A DNA stretch of 64,000 nt, taken from positions 583,406 to 647,405 of the forward strand of contig NZ_PPQE01000025.1 in the NCBI RefSeq assembly GCF_002901845.1, read 5' to 3'. The translations under genes were made by a program, and so were the position numbers. Positions within the stretch are counted from its first letter, which is position 1, and each line of letters opens with the position of its first letter. The stretch is from Staphylococcus hominis subsp. hominis (lineage in GTDB: Bacteria; Bacillota; Bacilli; Staphylococcales; Staphylococcaceae). Positions 1 to 10,347 of this stretch are shown here, piece after piece. The notes under the pieces are model-generated. The model made no database searches, had not been told where the DNA came from, and was given only the letters and a program-made list of their open reading frames with translations.

Positions 1-1587
1 GAAGTATCTCGTTTAGATTTAGAAGTTGCTGGTCATAAAGATGCTGTAAATATGGTTGAAGCAGGTGCGAGTGAAATTACAGAACAAGAAATGCTTGAAG
101 CGATTTTCTTTGGTCATGAAGAGATAAAACGCTTAGTTGCTTTCCAAGAAGAAGTTGTTGAGCATATTCAACCTGTGAAAAAAGAATTTATTCCCGTTGA
201 ACGTGATGAAGAATTAGTACAACGAGTAAAATCTTTAACGGAAGAAAAAGGATTAAAAGAAACTGTATTAACATTTGACAAACAACAACGTGATGAAAAT
301 TTAGATGCACTTAAAGCAGAAATCGCTACTGAATTTGTAGACGAAGCGGACCCAGAAAATGAGTTGCTTATCGATGAAGTATATGCAATCTTAAATGATT
401 TAGTAAAAGAAGAAGTTCGTCGATTAATTGCAGATGAAAAAATTAGACCTGATGGACGTAAACCAGATGAAATTCGTCCGCTTGAATCAGAAGTTGGTTT
501 ATTACCACGTGCACATGGTTCTGGATTGTTTACCCGTGGACAAACTCAAGCATTATCTGTACTTACTTTAGGAGCATTAGGAGACTATCAACTTATTGAT
601 GGATTAGGACCTGAAATTGAAAAACGTTTTATGCACCACTATAATTTTCCTAATTTCTCAGTAGGTGAAACGGGTCCAGTAAGAGCGCCAGGTCGTCGTG
701 AAATTGGTCACGGTGCACTAGGTGAAAGAGCACTTAGATATATCATTCCTGACACTACAGAGTTTCCTTACACAATTCGTATTGTGAGTGAAGTATTAGA
801 GTCAAATGGCTCATCTTCACAAGCTTCAATTTGTGGATCAACATTAGCGTTAATGGATGCTGGTGTACCTATTAAAGCTCCAGTAGCCGGTATTGCTATG
901 GGTCTTGTCACTCGTGAAGACAGTTATACAATTTTAACTGATATTCAAGGTATGGAAGATGCCTTAGGTGATATGGACTTCAAAGTTGCTGGAACTAAAG
1001 AGGGTATTACTGCGATTCAAATGGATATCAAAATTGATGGTTTAACACGTGAAGTGATTGAAGAAGCTCTTGAACAAGCTCGTCAAGGTCGTTTAGCTAT
1101 TATGGATCATATGTTACAAACAATCGATCAACCACGTAGTGAATTAAGTGCATATGCACCTAAGGTAGAAATTATGCATATCAAACCTGAAAAAATTCGT
1201 GATGTCATTGGTCCGGGTGGTAAAAAAATTAATGAAATTATTGACGAAACTGGCGTTAAGTTAGATATTGAACAAGATGGTACTATCTTTATTGGCGCTG
1301 TTGATCAAGAAATGATAAATAGAGCTCGAGAAATTATTAATGAAATTACACGCGAAGCTGAAGTGGGTCAAGTATATCATGCAAAAGTTAAGCGTATTGA
1401 AAAATATGGTGCTTTTGTAGAATTATTCCCAGGTAAAGATGCTTTATTACACATTTCTCAAATTTCTAAAGATAGAATAAATAAAGTTGAAGACGTTTTA
1501 AAAATCGGTGATACGATTGAAGTTAAAATTACAGAAATTGATAAACAAGGCCGTGTAAATGCGTCTCATAAAGTTTTAGATGAATAA
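1..1587 (+). CDS. pnp: Polyribonucleotide nucleotidyltransferase (PNPase), 3' part
   Basis: Phosphorolytic 3'-5' exoribonuclease of the cytoplasmic RNA-decay machinery. The frame is open from base 1, so the 5' end lies outside the window. 528 residues are visible against roughly 700 in the family, so most of the first RNase PH domain is missing. Seen in order: the helical linker, the second RNase PH domain ([10 protein letters not shown] onward), a KH domain with the GPGG loop (bases 1210-1221), and a C-terminal S1 domain ([15 protein letters not shown]). It stops cleanly at TAA and is followed by a strong hairpin. The next gene, RNase J2, also acts in RNA decay. Identity is certain; only the N-terminus is unseen. 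Confidence 0.97.
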   Translation, partial: EVSRLDLEVAGHKDAVNMVEAGASEITEQEMLEAIFFGHEEIKRLVAFQEEVVEHIQPVKKEFIPVERDEELVQRVKSLTEEKGLKETVLTFDKQQRDENLDALKAEIATEFVDEADPENELLIDEVYAILNDLVKEEVRRLIADEKIRPDGRKPDEIRPLESEVGLLPRAHGSGLFTRGQTQALSVLTLGALGDYQLIDGLGPEIEKRFMHHYNFPNFSVGETGPVRAPGRREIGHGALGERALRYIIPDTTEFPYTIRIVSEVLESNGSSSQASICGSTLALMDAGVPIKAPVAGIAMGLVTREDSYTILTDIQGMEDALGDMDFKVAGTKEGITAIQMDIKIDGLTREVIEEALEQARQGRLAIMDHMLQTIDQPRSELSAYAPKVEIMHIKPEKIRDVIGPGGKKINEIIDETGVKLDIEQDGTIFIGAVDQEMINRAREIINEITREAEVGQVYHAKVKRIEKYGAFVELFPGKDALLHISQISKDRINKVEDVLKIGDTIEVKITEIDKQGRVNASHKVLDE

Positions 1588-1600
1588 ATGGATGAAGTTA

Positions 1601-1636
1601 AGGTTAGGACAAAATGAAGTCCTAACCTTCTTTATA
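1601..1636 (+). terminator. Rho-independent terminator after pnp
   Basis: A perfect 10-bp stem (AGGTTAGGAC with GTCCTAACCT) and an 8-base loop, followed by a T/A-rich tail, 14 bases past the pnp stop codon. Confidence 0.85.
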
Positions 1637-1791
1637 TATATAAAGAATGGTTTTATGAAAGTATATATTTTTTATTAAAGGTCTTTTACTCCTTAGTTAC
1701 AACACACTTTAATAGTGTACATCCTTCGTAAATTAAATTATAATAAATTATGAGTTTATATGGACGGGAATTAATTATAGGAGGTAACATT

Positions 1792-3465
1792 TTGAGTTTA
1801 GTAAAGAAAAAGAATGACGATATTCGCATTATTCCACTTGGGGGCGTAGGCGAAATCGCTAAAAATATGTATATCGTCGAAGTAGACGATGAGATGTTTA
1901 TGTTAGATGCGGGATTAATGTTTCCTGAAGATGAGATGTTAGGAGTAGATATTGTTATTCCTGACATCCAATATGTAGTAGAAAACAAAGATAAATTAAA
2001 AGGGATATTTTTAAGCCATGGCCATGAACATGCAATTGGTGCAGTGAGTTATATTTTAGAGCAAGTTGATGCACCAATTTATGGATCAAAACTTACTTTA
2101 GCTTTAGTTAAAGAAAGTATCAAAAAAAGAAATATAAAGAAAAAAGTACGATATTATACTGTGAATCATGATTCAGTGATGAGATTTAAAAACGTCAATA
2201 TTACTTTCTTTAATACATCACATAGTATTCCAGATAGTTTAGGTATCTGTATTCATACTTCATACGGTTCAATTGTATATACAGGTGAATTTAAATTTGA
2301 CCAAAGTTTACAAGGGCATTATGCTCCTGATATGAAACGCATGGCTGAAATCGGAGAAGAAGGTGTTTTTGCTTTGATTAGTGATTCAACTGAAGCAGAA
2401 AAACCTGGTTATAATACTCCAGAAAATGTCATAGAATCGCATATTTATGATGCATTTGCTAAAGTAAAAGGACGCTTAATTGTTTCATGCTATGCATCGA
2501 ATTTTATTAGAATTCAACAAGTATTAAATGTTGCTAGTAAATTAAATCGTAAAGTATCTTTCTTAGGAAAATCTCTTGAAAGTTCATTTAATACTGCACG
2601 AAAAATGGGATATTTTGATATTCCTAAAGATTTATTGCTTCCAATCAATGAAGTTGAAAATTATCCTAAAAATGAAGTCGTTATTATAGCAACAGGTATG
2701 GAAGGCGAACCTATTGAAGCGTTAAGTCAAATGGCCCAACATAAACATAAAATTTTAAATATTGAAGAGGGCGATTCAGTTTACTTAGCCATCACTGCTT
2801 CAGCAAATATGGAAGTTATTATAGCCAATACGTTAAATGAACTTGTTCGAGCAGGTGCACATATTATTCCAAATAATAAAAAAATTCATGCCTCTAGTCA
2901 TGGTTGTATGGAAGAATTAAAAATGATGATTAATATTATGAAACCTGAATACTTTATTCCTGTTCAAGGTGAATTTAAAATGCAAATTGCTCATGCAAAA
3001 TTAGCAAATGAAGCAGGTGTTGCACCTGAAAAGATTTTCCTTGTCGAAAAAGGTGATGTGATTCATTTTGATGGCTCACACATGGTATTAAATGAAAAAG
3101 TAAATTCAGGTAATATTCTTATCGATGGTATAGGTGTAGGAGACGTTGGAAATATTGTGTTAAGAGATCGTCATCTTCTTGCAGAAGATGGTATCTTTAT
3201 TGCAGTAGTAACATTAGACCCTAAAAATAGACGTATAGCTGCTGGACCTGAAATTCAATCACGCGGATTCGTTTACGTACGTGAAAGTGAAGAATTAATG
3301 AAAGAAGCGGAAGATAAAGTTCGAGAAATTGTGGAAGCTGGACTACAAGAAAAACGCATTGAGTGGTCTGAAATTAAACAAAATATGCGCGACCAAATTA
3401 GCAAGCTTTTATTTGAAAGTACAAAACGTCGCCCAATGATTATTCCAGTTATTTCTGAAATTTAA
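1792..3465 (+). CDS. rnjB: Ribonuclease J2
   Basis: Metallo-beta-lactamase/beta-CASP ribonuclease that partners RNase J1 in mRNA decay and maturation. I place the start at TTG 1792, 557 codons, because ATAGGAGGT lies 6-8 bases upstream; the in-frame ATG at 1750 has no ribosome site. The N-terminal beta-lactamase fold carries [10 protein letters not shown] where RNase J1 has HxHxDH, so the zinc-binding signature is altered. This fits the known weak or absent activity of staphylococcal J2 and a mainly structural role in the J1/J2 complex. The beta-CASP region ([11 protein letters not shown]) and the C-terminal domain follow. It stands alone between two intergenic stretches. Confidence 0.95.
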   Translation: MSLVKKKNDDIRIIPLGGVGEIAKNMYIVEVDDEMFMLDAGLMFPEDEMLGVDIVIPDIQYVVENKDKLKGIFLSHGHEHAIGAVSYILEQVDAPIYGSKLTLALVKESIKKRNIKKKVRYYTVNHDSVMRFKNVNITFFNTSHSIPDSLGICIHTSYGSIVYTGEFKFDQSLQGHYAPDMKRMAEIGEEGVFALISDSTEAEKPGYNTPENVIESHIYDAFAKVKGRLIVSCYASNFIRIQQVLNVASKLNRKVSFLGKSLESSFNTARKMGYFDIPKDLLLPINEVENYPKNEVVIIATGMEGEPIEALSQMAQHKHKILNIEEGDSVYLAITASANMEVIIANTLNELVRAGAHIIPNNKKIHASSHGCMEELKMMINIMKPEYFIPVQGEFKMQIAHAKLANEAGVAPEKIFLVEKGDVIHFDGSHMVLNEKVNSGNILIDGIGVGDVGNIVLRDRHLLAEDGIFIAVVTLDPKNRRIAAGPEIQSRGFVYVRESEELMKEAEDKVREIVEAGLQEKRIEWSEIKQNMRDQISKLLFESTKRRPMIIPVISEI

Positions 3466-3801
3466 GAGACATACATTTAATAAAGAGGTCGGGACAATAT
3501 CACTTTTATAAAATAATTAAAAATATAAACGTTTATCATTCTTATTTATAGATTCATTGATGTATTAAATTGAAAGTATATAAAAGATAAGACATTTACC
3601 CTAACTTTTATAGTGAACTCTATAAATTTAAAAGATGATTTGACTCATTTATTTTTAATGATTTTAAAATGGGCTTAAGAGTCTATGTGATATATATTGT
3701 CTCAACCTCTTTCATACTTTTAACTCTAAAACATAACTTACATTTTTTTATATTTTTGAAAATGTCATTATTATAATTAAAAATAAAAGAAGGTGTAACA
3801 T
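3466..3801. other. Intergenic region rnjB to ftsK with a long inverted repeat
   Basis: No credible ORF. The stretch is AT-rich and framed by two inverted arms. The left arm (3484-3503, AGAGGTCGGGACAATATCAC) and the right arm (3687-3710, ending TTGTCTCAACCTCT) are complementary apart from two wobble-type positions and a four-base bulge. Together they could fold about 225 bases into one long hairpin. Related GAGGTTGGGACA-type repeats are common between staphylococcal genes. It may act as terminator, processed leader or small RNA; the sequence does not decide. Confidence 0.55.
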
Positions 3802-6225
3802 TTGCCACGAACTAAGAAAAAAACAACGACTAGAAAAACCAATTCAAAGACGAAAACGAAAGCACGCCAATCTAAAAAGAAAAAGCAACAAAAAACAGAT
3901 AGTTCTATAAGGTATATTATTACTATTATAATTGTGATTATATCTATTTTAGGAATATTTCAATTAGGGCTTGTTGGTAGAATGATTGATAGCTTTTTCA
4001 ATTATTTATTTGGCGCAAGTCGTTACCTTACATATATTTTAGTAAGTTTAATTACGATTTATATTGCAATGCAAAGACATTTTCCAAAAACTCGTCGTAC
4101 GTTCGGTCTCATTTTATTACAATTTGTATTACTGATTGTTTCTCAACTCATTTATTATTTTTCTAAAGGAGAAGTTGCGAAAAGAGAACCGGTATTGTCT
4201 TACGTCTATAAATCTTATGAACATACTCATTTTCCAAATTTCGGTGGAGGTATTATAGGTTTTTATTTATTAAAATTATTTGTACCTTTAATCTCTATTG
4301 CTGGGATTATCATTGTGACTTTGATTTTACTGATATCAAGTTTTATCCTATTACTAAAATTACATCATAGAGATGTGGCGAGAAGCACAATTGATTATTT
4401 TAAACGTTCTACTCAGAGTGCTTCATCTACTCTAAAAGAAAAAAGAGAAGCAAATAAAATTAGAAGAGAAGAACGATTACGTGAAAAAGAAGAACAGCGT
4501 CAAGCATTGGCACATCAAAGAGAATTAGAAGAACAACAAAGGAAAGATGAAGTCATTAAAGATGTGAGTGATTTCCCAGAAGTGAAACAACAACATAAAG
4601 ATATTCCTATATATAGTCATCATGCAGCAACGGAAGAAGAAAAAGTACGACCTAAACGTAAAAAACGTCAATTTGACATAGACCATCAAGATAAAGAACC
4701 TACTCATGTATCTTCATCAAATTCTATGAAAAAAGATAAAATAAAACACGTCTTTAATGATAACGATACGAATAATAGTTCAATCATAGAAGCGGGAGAA
4801 GTTGGCAATGTAGCCTATCACATTCCTCCTTTATCATTACTTAAACAGCCAACAAAACAAACGACAACTTCAAGAGCTGAAGTACAACGTAAAGGTCAAA
4901 TATTAGAATCAACCATGAAAAATTTTGGAGTTAATGCTAAAGTGACTCAAATTAAAATTGGACCGGCTGTCACTCAATATGAAGTTCAACCCGCTCAAGG
5001 TGTTAAAGTAAATAAAATCGTTAATTTACATAATGATATAGCTTTAGCACTTGCTGCGAAAGACATTCGTATTGAAGCGCCTATACCTGGACGTTCAGCT
5101 GTAGGTATTGAGGTTCCAAATGATAAAATTTCTTTAGTTACGCTAAAAGAAGTTTTAGAATCTAAGTTTCCAGCAAAAAATAAATTAGAAGTCGGTTTAG
5201 GACGAGACATTTCCGGAGAACCAATGACTATTGAATTGAATGAAACACCTCACTTATTAGTGGCTGGTTCTACAGGTAGTGGTAAGTCAGTATGTATTAA
5301 CGGTATTATTACGAGCATTTTATTAAATGCTAAGCCACACGAGGTAAAATTAATGTTAATTGATCCTAAAATGGTAGAATTAAATGTATATAATGGTGTT
5401 CCACATTTATTAATACCTGTAGTAACAAATCCTCATAAAGCATCACAGGCATTAGAGAAAATTGTTGCTGAAATGGAACGTCGTTACGATTTATTTCAAC
5501 ATTCGTCTACTAGAAACATTGAAGGATACAATCAATTTATAAGACGTCAAAATGAAGAACTTGATGAAAAGCAATCAGAACTTCCTTATATCGTTGTCAT
5601 TGTTGATGAATTAGCAGATTTAATGATGGTAGCAGGAAAAGAAGTTGAAAATGCAATACAGCGTATTACACAAATGGCTCGTGCAGCGGGCATACATTTA
5701 ATTGTAGCAACACAACGTCCTTCTGTAGATGTTATCACGGGTATTATTAAAAATAATATTCCTTCAAGGATTGCATTTGCTGTAAGTTCACAAACAGATT
5801 CTAGAACAATCATAGGCTCTGGAGGAGCAGAGAAATTATTAGGTAAAGGTGACATGCTTTATGTTGGTAATGGTGAATCTACACAGACACGTGTTCAAGG
5901 TGCATTTTTAAGTGATCAAGAAGTACAAGAAGTTGTAAATTATGTAGTTGAACAACAAAAAGCAAATTACGTAAAAGAAATGGAACCTGACGCCCCTGTA
6001 GAAAAATCAGAAATGAAAAGTGAAGATACACTATATGATGACGCATACGCTTTTGTAATTGAGAAACAAAAAGCAAGTACGTCGCTTTTACAAAGACAAT
6101 TCAGAATTGGATATAATCGTGCTTCAAGATTAATGGACGATTTAGAGAGAAATAATGTTATTGGTCCACAAAAAGGCAGTAAACCAAGACAAGTTTTAAT
6201 AGATTTTGAGAATGAAGAGGTGTGA
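3802..6225 (+). CDS. ftsK: DNA translocase, FtsK/SpoIIIE family
   Basis: Membrane-anchored ATP-driven pump that moves chromosomal DNA through the division septum. The start is TTG 3802 behind AGAAGGTG; 807 codons. A very basic N-terminal tail (about 36 residues) precedes about four transmembrane segments between residues 38 and 195. A charged linker follows (to about 330), then the RecA-like motor with Walker A GSTGSGKS near residue 489 and Walker [12 protein letters not shown]. The last 65 residues form the gamma winged helix that reads chromosomal polarity ([21 protein letters not shown]). The stop overlaps the ribosome site of the next gene, so the GntR regulator is probably cotranscribed. 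Confidence 0.95.
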   Translation: MPRTKKKTTTRKTNSKTKTKARQSKKKKQQKTDSSIRYIITIIIVIISILGIFQLGLVGRMIDSFFNYLFGASRYLTYILVSLITIYIAMQRHFPKTRRTFGLILLQFVLLIVSQLIYYFSKGEVAKREPVLSYVYKSYEHTHFPNFGGGIIGFYLLKLFVPLISIAGIIIVTLILLISSFILLLKLHHRDVARSTIDYFKRSTQSASSTLKEKREANKIRREERLREKEEQRQALAHQRELEEQQRKDEVIKDVSDFPEVKQQHKDIPIYSHHAATEEEKVRPKRKKRQFDIDHQDKEPTHVSSSNSMKKDKIKHVFNDNDTNNSSIIEAGEVGNVAYHIPPLSLLKQPTKQTTTSRAEVQRKGQILESTMKNFGVNAKVTQIKIGPAVTQYEVQPAQGVKVNKIVNLHNDIALALAAKDIRIEAPIPGRSAVGIEVPNDKISLVTLKEVLESKFPAKNKLEVGLGRDISGEPMTIELNETPHLLVAGSTGSGKSVCINGIITSILLNAKPHEVKLMLIDPKMVELNVYNGVPHLLIPVVTNPHKASQALEKIVAEMERRYDLFQHSSTRNIEGYNQFIRRQNEELDEKQSELPYIVVIVDELADLMMVAGKEVENAIQRITQMARAAGIHLIVATQRPSVDVITGIIKNNIPSRIAFAVSSQTDSRTIIGSGGAEKLLGKGDMLYVGNGESTQTRVQGAFLSDQEVQEVVNYVVEQQKANYVKEMEPDAPVEKSEMKSEDTLYDDAYAFVIEKQKASTSLLQRQFRIGYNRASRLMDDLERNNVIGPQKGSKPRQVLIDFENEEV

Positions 6226-6227
6226 GT

Positions 6228-6944
6228 ATGACTGAATTAAACTCGGTTTTTAAAGTAAAAGAATATATTTTTAAAAAAATAAAAAATCATTCTTTGAAAC
6301 CTGGTGATAAACTTCCTAGCAATTTATCTATTGCTAGAGAAGTTAACGTTAAAACAGATGATGTCTATGAAGCGATTGGAGAACTTATTATTGAACAAGT
6401 TTTAACTGATAATTTTGAGGAAGGAACAAGTATAAAGGCTCTACGTCCCTTTTATTATCCTTTAAATAAATTATTTAGTATTAGTGAAATGATTAAAAAA
6501 GCGGGATATGAAGCAAGTACAGAATATTTAAGTTTAGAGCAACAACCCGCTTCTTTATTGGATGCAAAAATGTTAGATATTGAAGATAAACAGCCTATAA
6601 CAATTATTGAAAGACTACGTACTGCGAATCATCAACCAGTTATTTATTGTTTAGATAAGATTGCTGAGCATCATTTAACTTGTACCGAATATCAAGAAAG
6701 TGATGGTTCGATGCTTAATGCAATTGAACTTAATACTGGTCATAAGGTAGCTTCTGCTGAAACTGAAATTGAAGCAATCAGTTATGAACCTCATATTTCT
6801 AGCATATTGAATGCTGAACCACATGAGGGATTAATGTTATTAAAGGTTGTACATTATGATGAAATGGGTAAACCTATTTTATATTCATTAAATTATATAA
6901 AAAGTAGCCTAGTGAAGTTTAAATTAACACGCACAAAAATTTAA
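6228..6944 (+). CDS. GntR-family transcriptional regulator (HutC/UTRA type, YmfC-like)
   Basis: DNA-binding regulator. Residues 1-70 form a GntR winged helix (FKVKEYIFKKIKNHSLKPGD, then LPSNLSIAREVNV). Residues 80-238 match the UTRA effector domain, ending with LYSLNYIKSSLVKFKLTR. ATG 6228 is preferred over GTG 6222 because AAGAGG ends 7 bases before the ATG and only one base before the GTG. Its place right after the translocase gene matches ymfC after spoIIIE in Bacillus. The ligand is unknown. The M16 peptidase genes follow after 18-27 bases, so it could regulate them, but I see no operator. Confidence 0.88.
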   Translation: MTELNSVFKVKEYIFKKIKNHSLKPGDKLPSNLSIAREVNVKTDDVYEAIGELIIEQVLTDNFEEGTSIKALRPFYYPLNKLFSISEMIKKAGYEASTEYLSLEQQPASLLDAKMLDIEDKQPITIIERLRTANHQPVIYCLDKIAEHHLTCTEYQESDGSMLNAIELNTGHKVASAETEIEAISYEPHISSILNAEPHEGLMLLKVVHYDEMGKPILYSLNYIKSSLVKFKLTRTKI

Positions 6945-6971
6945 TAACAGGTAAAGGAGTGATTGATTATT

Positions 6972-8237
6972 TTGAAACAACATACTAATCATCAAATACA
7001 TATTGATATTCTTCCGACTGAGAAATTTAAAACAACGATGATCACATTTAAATTTATGGCACCACTTGATTACGAAACAATTACTGCTCGTTCATTACTA
7101 AGTAAAGTATTGGTTCGTGCCACAAAAAAATGGCCAACAGATAGATCATTTAATCAACAATTATCAGAGCTTTATGGGGCTTATATTAATAGCTTTGTTT
7201 CTAAATTTAAAGATAAACATGTCATTACTATTTCTTTAGAAATTGTAAATGAACGTTATCTTAAAGATACTACACCATTATTTGAAAAAGGTTTAAATTT
7301 ATTAAAAGAAGTTATCATGAATCCACTTGTTGAGAACAATTCATTCAACTCTACATTTGTTACTCAAGAAAAATCATTATTACATAAAAAAATAGAAGCG
7401 ATGATTGACAATAAAGCGCAATATTCATTTATTAATTTATTAAAATATATGTTCAAAAGTGAAGCTTATCGTTATTTGGCTATAGGTCAAATAGAAAATA
7501 TTGCGCGTATTACAAATGAAAGTTTGTATGATACATATAAATCTATGATAAATAATGACATGTGTTCAGTGTATGTAGTGGGAAATGTAAATAAAAAAGA
7601 AGTTACATCACTTATAGAAAATTCATTTAGTCTTAGCTCAACTACGTTTGACTTTAATCATAATGTAAATACTGACTGTAACGCCCAATCTACTGAAACA
7701 ATCATTGAAAAAGATACCGTCGACCAAGCTAAATTAAATTTAGGTTATCGTTTTCCAACTCATTATGGGAATGAAGATTACTATGCACTTGTCGTATTAA
7801 ATACTATGTTTGGCGGTGATCCTTCTTCAGTACTATTTAATGAAGTACGTGAAAAACAAAGTCTAGCTTATTCTATTCATTCACAATTAGATGGAAAAAA
7901 TGGCTATTTATTTGTATTAAGTGGTGTATCTGTTGAAAAATACGATACTGCAAAAAACACAATTATTGAAGAATTCGAGAAGTTTAAAGTAGGGGAATTC
8001 TCTGAAGAAAAATTAGCATTAGCTAAAAAAATTATCATTTCACAACGACAAGAAATTGCAGATAGACCTAAAGGTATTATTGAAGTTATGCAAAATCAAC
8101 TACTTTTGAATCAGCCTCAATCAGATAAAGAATACATGGAGTTAATTAATAAAGTGACTAAAGAAGATGTCGTTAAAATGGCAAACCAAGCCTATTTAGA
8201 TACGATATATGTATTAACGAAAGGAGGTCAATCATAG
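6972..8237 (+). CDS. M16-family peptidase-like protein lacking the zinc motif (YmfF-like)
   Basis: Insulinase-fold (M16) protein of about 421 residues with the usual two half-repeats. Where an active M16 enzyme carries HxxEH in the first third, this one reads SLLSKVLVRATKKW, so it cannot bind the catalytic zinc in the standard way. The C-terminal half keeps the family signature (FGGDPSSVLFNEVREKQSLAYSI, cut here: GGDPSSVLFNEVREKQSLAY). Start choice: AAAGGAG at 6953-6959 sits 12 bases from TTG 6972 but only 3 from TTG 6963, so 6972 is preferred with moderate certainty. It overlaps the next gene by one base and probably forms a heterodimer with it, as in mitochondrial processing peptidase. Confidence 0.88.
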   Translation: MKQHTNHQIHIDILPTEKFKTTMITFKFMAPLDYETITARSLLSKVLVRATKKWPTDRSFNQQLSELYGAYINSFVSKFKDKHVITISLEIVNERYLKDTTPLFEKGLNLLKEVIMNPLVENNSFNSTFVTQEKSLLHKKIEAMIDNKAQYSFINLLKYMFKSEAYRYLAIGQIENIARITNESLYDTYKSMINNDMCSVYVVGNVNKKEVTSLIENSFSLSSTTFDFNHNVNTDCNAQSTETIIEKDTVDQAKLNLGYRFPTHYGNEDYYALVVLNTMFGGDPSSVLFNEVREKQSLAYSIHSQLDGKNGYLFVLSGVSVEKYDTAKNTIIEEFEKFKVGEFSEEKLALAKKIIISQRQEIADRPKGIIEVMQNQLLLNQPQSDKEYMELINKVTKEDVVKMANQAYLDTIYVLTKGGQS

Positions 8238-9523
8238 TGCAAGAACAATATTATGAATTAATTGATGAACGCGTCTATAAACATGAACTAAATAATGGAT
8301 TACGCTTATTTGTAATTCCTAAAAAAGGATTTCAAAAAACATATGTGACCTATACAACTCAATTTGGTTCGTTGGATAATACATTTAAACCTCATCATAA
8401 AGATCAATATGTGACTGTACCAGACGGAGTAGCACATTTTTTAGAGCATAAGTTATTTGAAAAAGACGATGATAAAGATTTATTTACTGCATTTGCCAAT
8501 GATAATGCTCAAGTCAATGCATTTACAAGTTTTGATCGTACGAGTTATTTGTTTAGTGCAACTGATCAAGTTGAACGTAATATTCTACGTTTACTTGATA
8601 TGGTAGAAACACCCTATTTTTCAAAAGAAACAGTAGATAAAGAAAAAGGAATTATTGCTGAAGAAATTAAAATGTATCAAGAACAACCAGGATATAAAAT
8701 TATGTTCAATACATTACGCGCAATGTATCATCATCATCCAATTAAAGTAGATATTGCAGGTAGTGTTGAGAGTATTTATAGTATTACTAAAGATGATTTA
8801 TACTTATGTTATGAAACGTTTTATCATCCATCCAATATGGTGTTATTTGTCGTAGGAGATGTGGACCCTAAACGTATTTGTAATGTTATTGAAGAACATG
8901 AAAATCGTCGTCATAAAACAAATCAACCTTCTATCCAAAGAGGAGCAATAAAAGAACCAAATGAAGTAGTTCAATCATTTGTATCTGAAAAAATGAAATT
9001 ACAGTCTCCACGTTTAATGTTAGGATTTAAAAATGAACCTTTGAATGAAGCACCTGAGAAATATGTTCAAAAAGATTTAGAAATGACTTTATTTTTTGAA
9101 CTCGTATTCGGTGAAGAAACAGATTTCTATCAATCTCTTCTTAATGATGATTTAATTGATGATTCATTTGGATATCAATTTGTTCTTGAACCTACTTATA
9201 GTTTCTCAATTATTACAAGTGCTACTCATAAACCAGATCAATTAAAGGATAGATTACTTACTGAATTAAAGAAATATAGAGGAAACTTAAAAGATTCAGA
9301 AGCGTTTGAATTATTGAAGAAGCAGTTTATTGGTGAATTTATCTCTAGTTTGAATTCCCCAGAATATATTGCAAATCAATATGCAAAATTGTATTTTGAG
9401 GGCGTAAGTGTATTTGATATGTTAGATATTGTAGAGAATATCACTTTAGATAGTATTAATGAAACTGCCAAACAATATCTAAATATTGACCGTCTTGTTG
9501 ATAGCCGTTTGGAGATAGATTAA
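8237..9523 (+). CDS. M16-family zinc peptidase (YmfH-like), active subunit
   Basis: 428 codons from GTG 8237, behind AAAGGAGGT, translationally coupled to the upstream inactive paralogue (TAGTG overlap). It has the intact inverted zinc motif HFLEH (VPDGVAHFLEHKLFEKDD) near residue 69, and the downstream acidic ligand region EKGIIAEEIKMYQEQPG. This is the catalytic half of the pair; substrates in staphylococci are not known to me. The arrangement of inactive then active M16 genes followed by a short-chain dehydrogenase is the same as ymfF-ymfH-ymfI of Bacillus. Confidence 0.92.
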   Translation: MQEQYYELIDERVYKHELNNGLRLFVIPKKGFQKTYVTYTTQFGSLDNTFKPHHKDQYVTVPDGVAHFLEHKLFEKDDDKDLFTAFANDNAQVNAFTSFDRTSYLFSATDQVERNILRLLDMVETPYFSKETVDKEKGIIAEEIKMYQEQPGYKIMFNTLRAMYHHHPIKVDIAGSVESIYSITKDDLYLCYETFYHPSNMVLFVVGDVDPKRICNVIEEHENRRHKTNQPSIQRGAIKEPNEVVQSFVSEKMKLQSPRLMLGFKNEPLNEAPEKYVQKDLEMTLFFELVFGEETDFYQSLLNDDLIDDSFGYQFVLEPTYSFSIITSATHKPDQLKDRLLTELKKYRGNLKDSEAFELLKKQFIGEFISSLNSPEYIANQYAKLYFEGVSVFDMLDIVENITLDSINETAKQYLNIDRLVDSRLEID

Positions 9524-9525
9524 AT

Positions 9526-10230
9526 ATGAAAGCATTAGTATTTGGTGGTTCAGGTAGTATTGGTAGTGCGATTGTAGATCGTTTATTAAAAGATGGATAT
9601 GAAGTAATACTTCAATATTATCAATCTGATATCTCATCCTTAGAAAAAAAGTATAAAGGTGAAGCCGTAGAATTTATTCAAATGGATTTGACTCATGATA
9701 TTGATTTTAATGATATATTTAGTCATATAAAACATTTAGACTGTTTAATTTATAGTAGTGGTACATCATTATATGGGATGTTACAAGATATGAAAGATAA
9801 AGAGATAGATGAATGTTATCATATTCATGTTAAACAGTTAATTCGATGCTGTCGATATTTCATAGACATATTGAGAAAAAGTACAAATGGTAGAATTATT
9901 GTTATCTCATCAATTTGGGGCGAGACGGGAGCAAGTATGGAAACTATTTATTCAGCAATGAAAAGTGCTCAAATTGGATTTGTAAAGGCCCTCAGTCAAG
10001 AGCTAGCATTGACGAATGTCACTGTGAATGCTATAGCACCTGGTTTTGTTTCAGGACGTATGGCTAAAGCATTCAGTGATGAAGACAAAGCAGTTATCTT
10101 ATCTGAACTACCACAACAAAGAATGATAGCTCCACAAGAAGTAGCACACGTGTGCGCTTATTTATGCCATCCTAATGCTAAGAGTATTACAGGAACAGTC
10201 CAAAAGGTTAATGGTGGTTGGTATATTTAA
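9526..10230 (+). CDS. Short-chain dehydrogenase/reductase (YmfI-like)
   Basis: 234-residue NAD(P)-dependent oxidoreductase of the classical SDR family. The N-terminal GGSGSIG matches the TGxxxGxG cofactor loop. The catalytic set is visible as ISSIWGETG (serine) and IYSAMKSAQ (YxxxK), and the C-terminal region has NAIAPGFVSG and the family ending GGW. The closest general type is FabG-like 3-oxoacyl reductase, but substrate cannot be inferred. The start ATG follows the upstream stop by two bases and its ribosome site is weak (GGAGA), so translation is probably coupled to the peptidase gene. Confidence 0.88.
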   Translation: MKALVFGGSGSIGSAIVDRLLKDGYEVILQYYQSDISSLEKKYKGEAVEFIQMDLTHDIDFNDIFSHIKHLDCLIYSSGTSLYGMLQDMKDKEIDECYHIHVKQLIRCCRYFIDILRKSTNGRIIVISSIWGETGASMETIYSAMKSAQIGFVKALSQELALTNVTVNAIAPGFVSGRMAKAFSDEDKAVILSELPQQRMIAPQEVAHVCAYLCHPNAKSITGTVQKVNGGWYI

Positions 10231-10347
10231 AAAGTATCCTAAATTTTAAATGCAGATTTGACGATTCGTTTTTTATAATCAATGATATAATAAATTTAAT
10301 TATATAAGGGGAATATTTCAAATTGTATTTAAACAAGGGGTGGTTAG

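Noticed and set aside
1686-1988. A 100-codon minus-strand ORF opposite the rnjB start
   Set aside because: Low-complexity Ser/Ile/Asn translation antisense to a certain gene, no ribosome site.
4441-4560. Repeat array or CRISPR in the Glu/Arg/Gln-rich part of ftsK
   Set aside because: Only codon-level low complexity in the charged linker; no regular repeat-spacer pattern. No CRISPR-like array was seen anywhere in the window.
5586-5855. Minus-strand ORFs opposite ftsK, mutS, thrC, hom and the HAD gene
   Set aside because: All lie fully antisense to well-supported genes in one codon phase and show no family motif.
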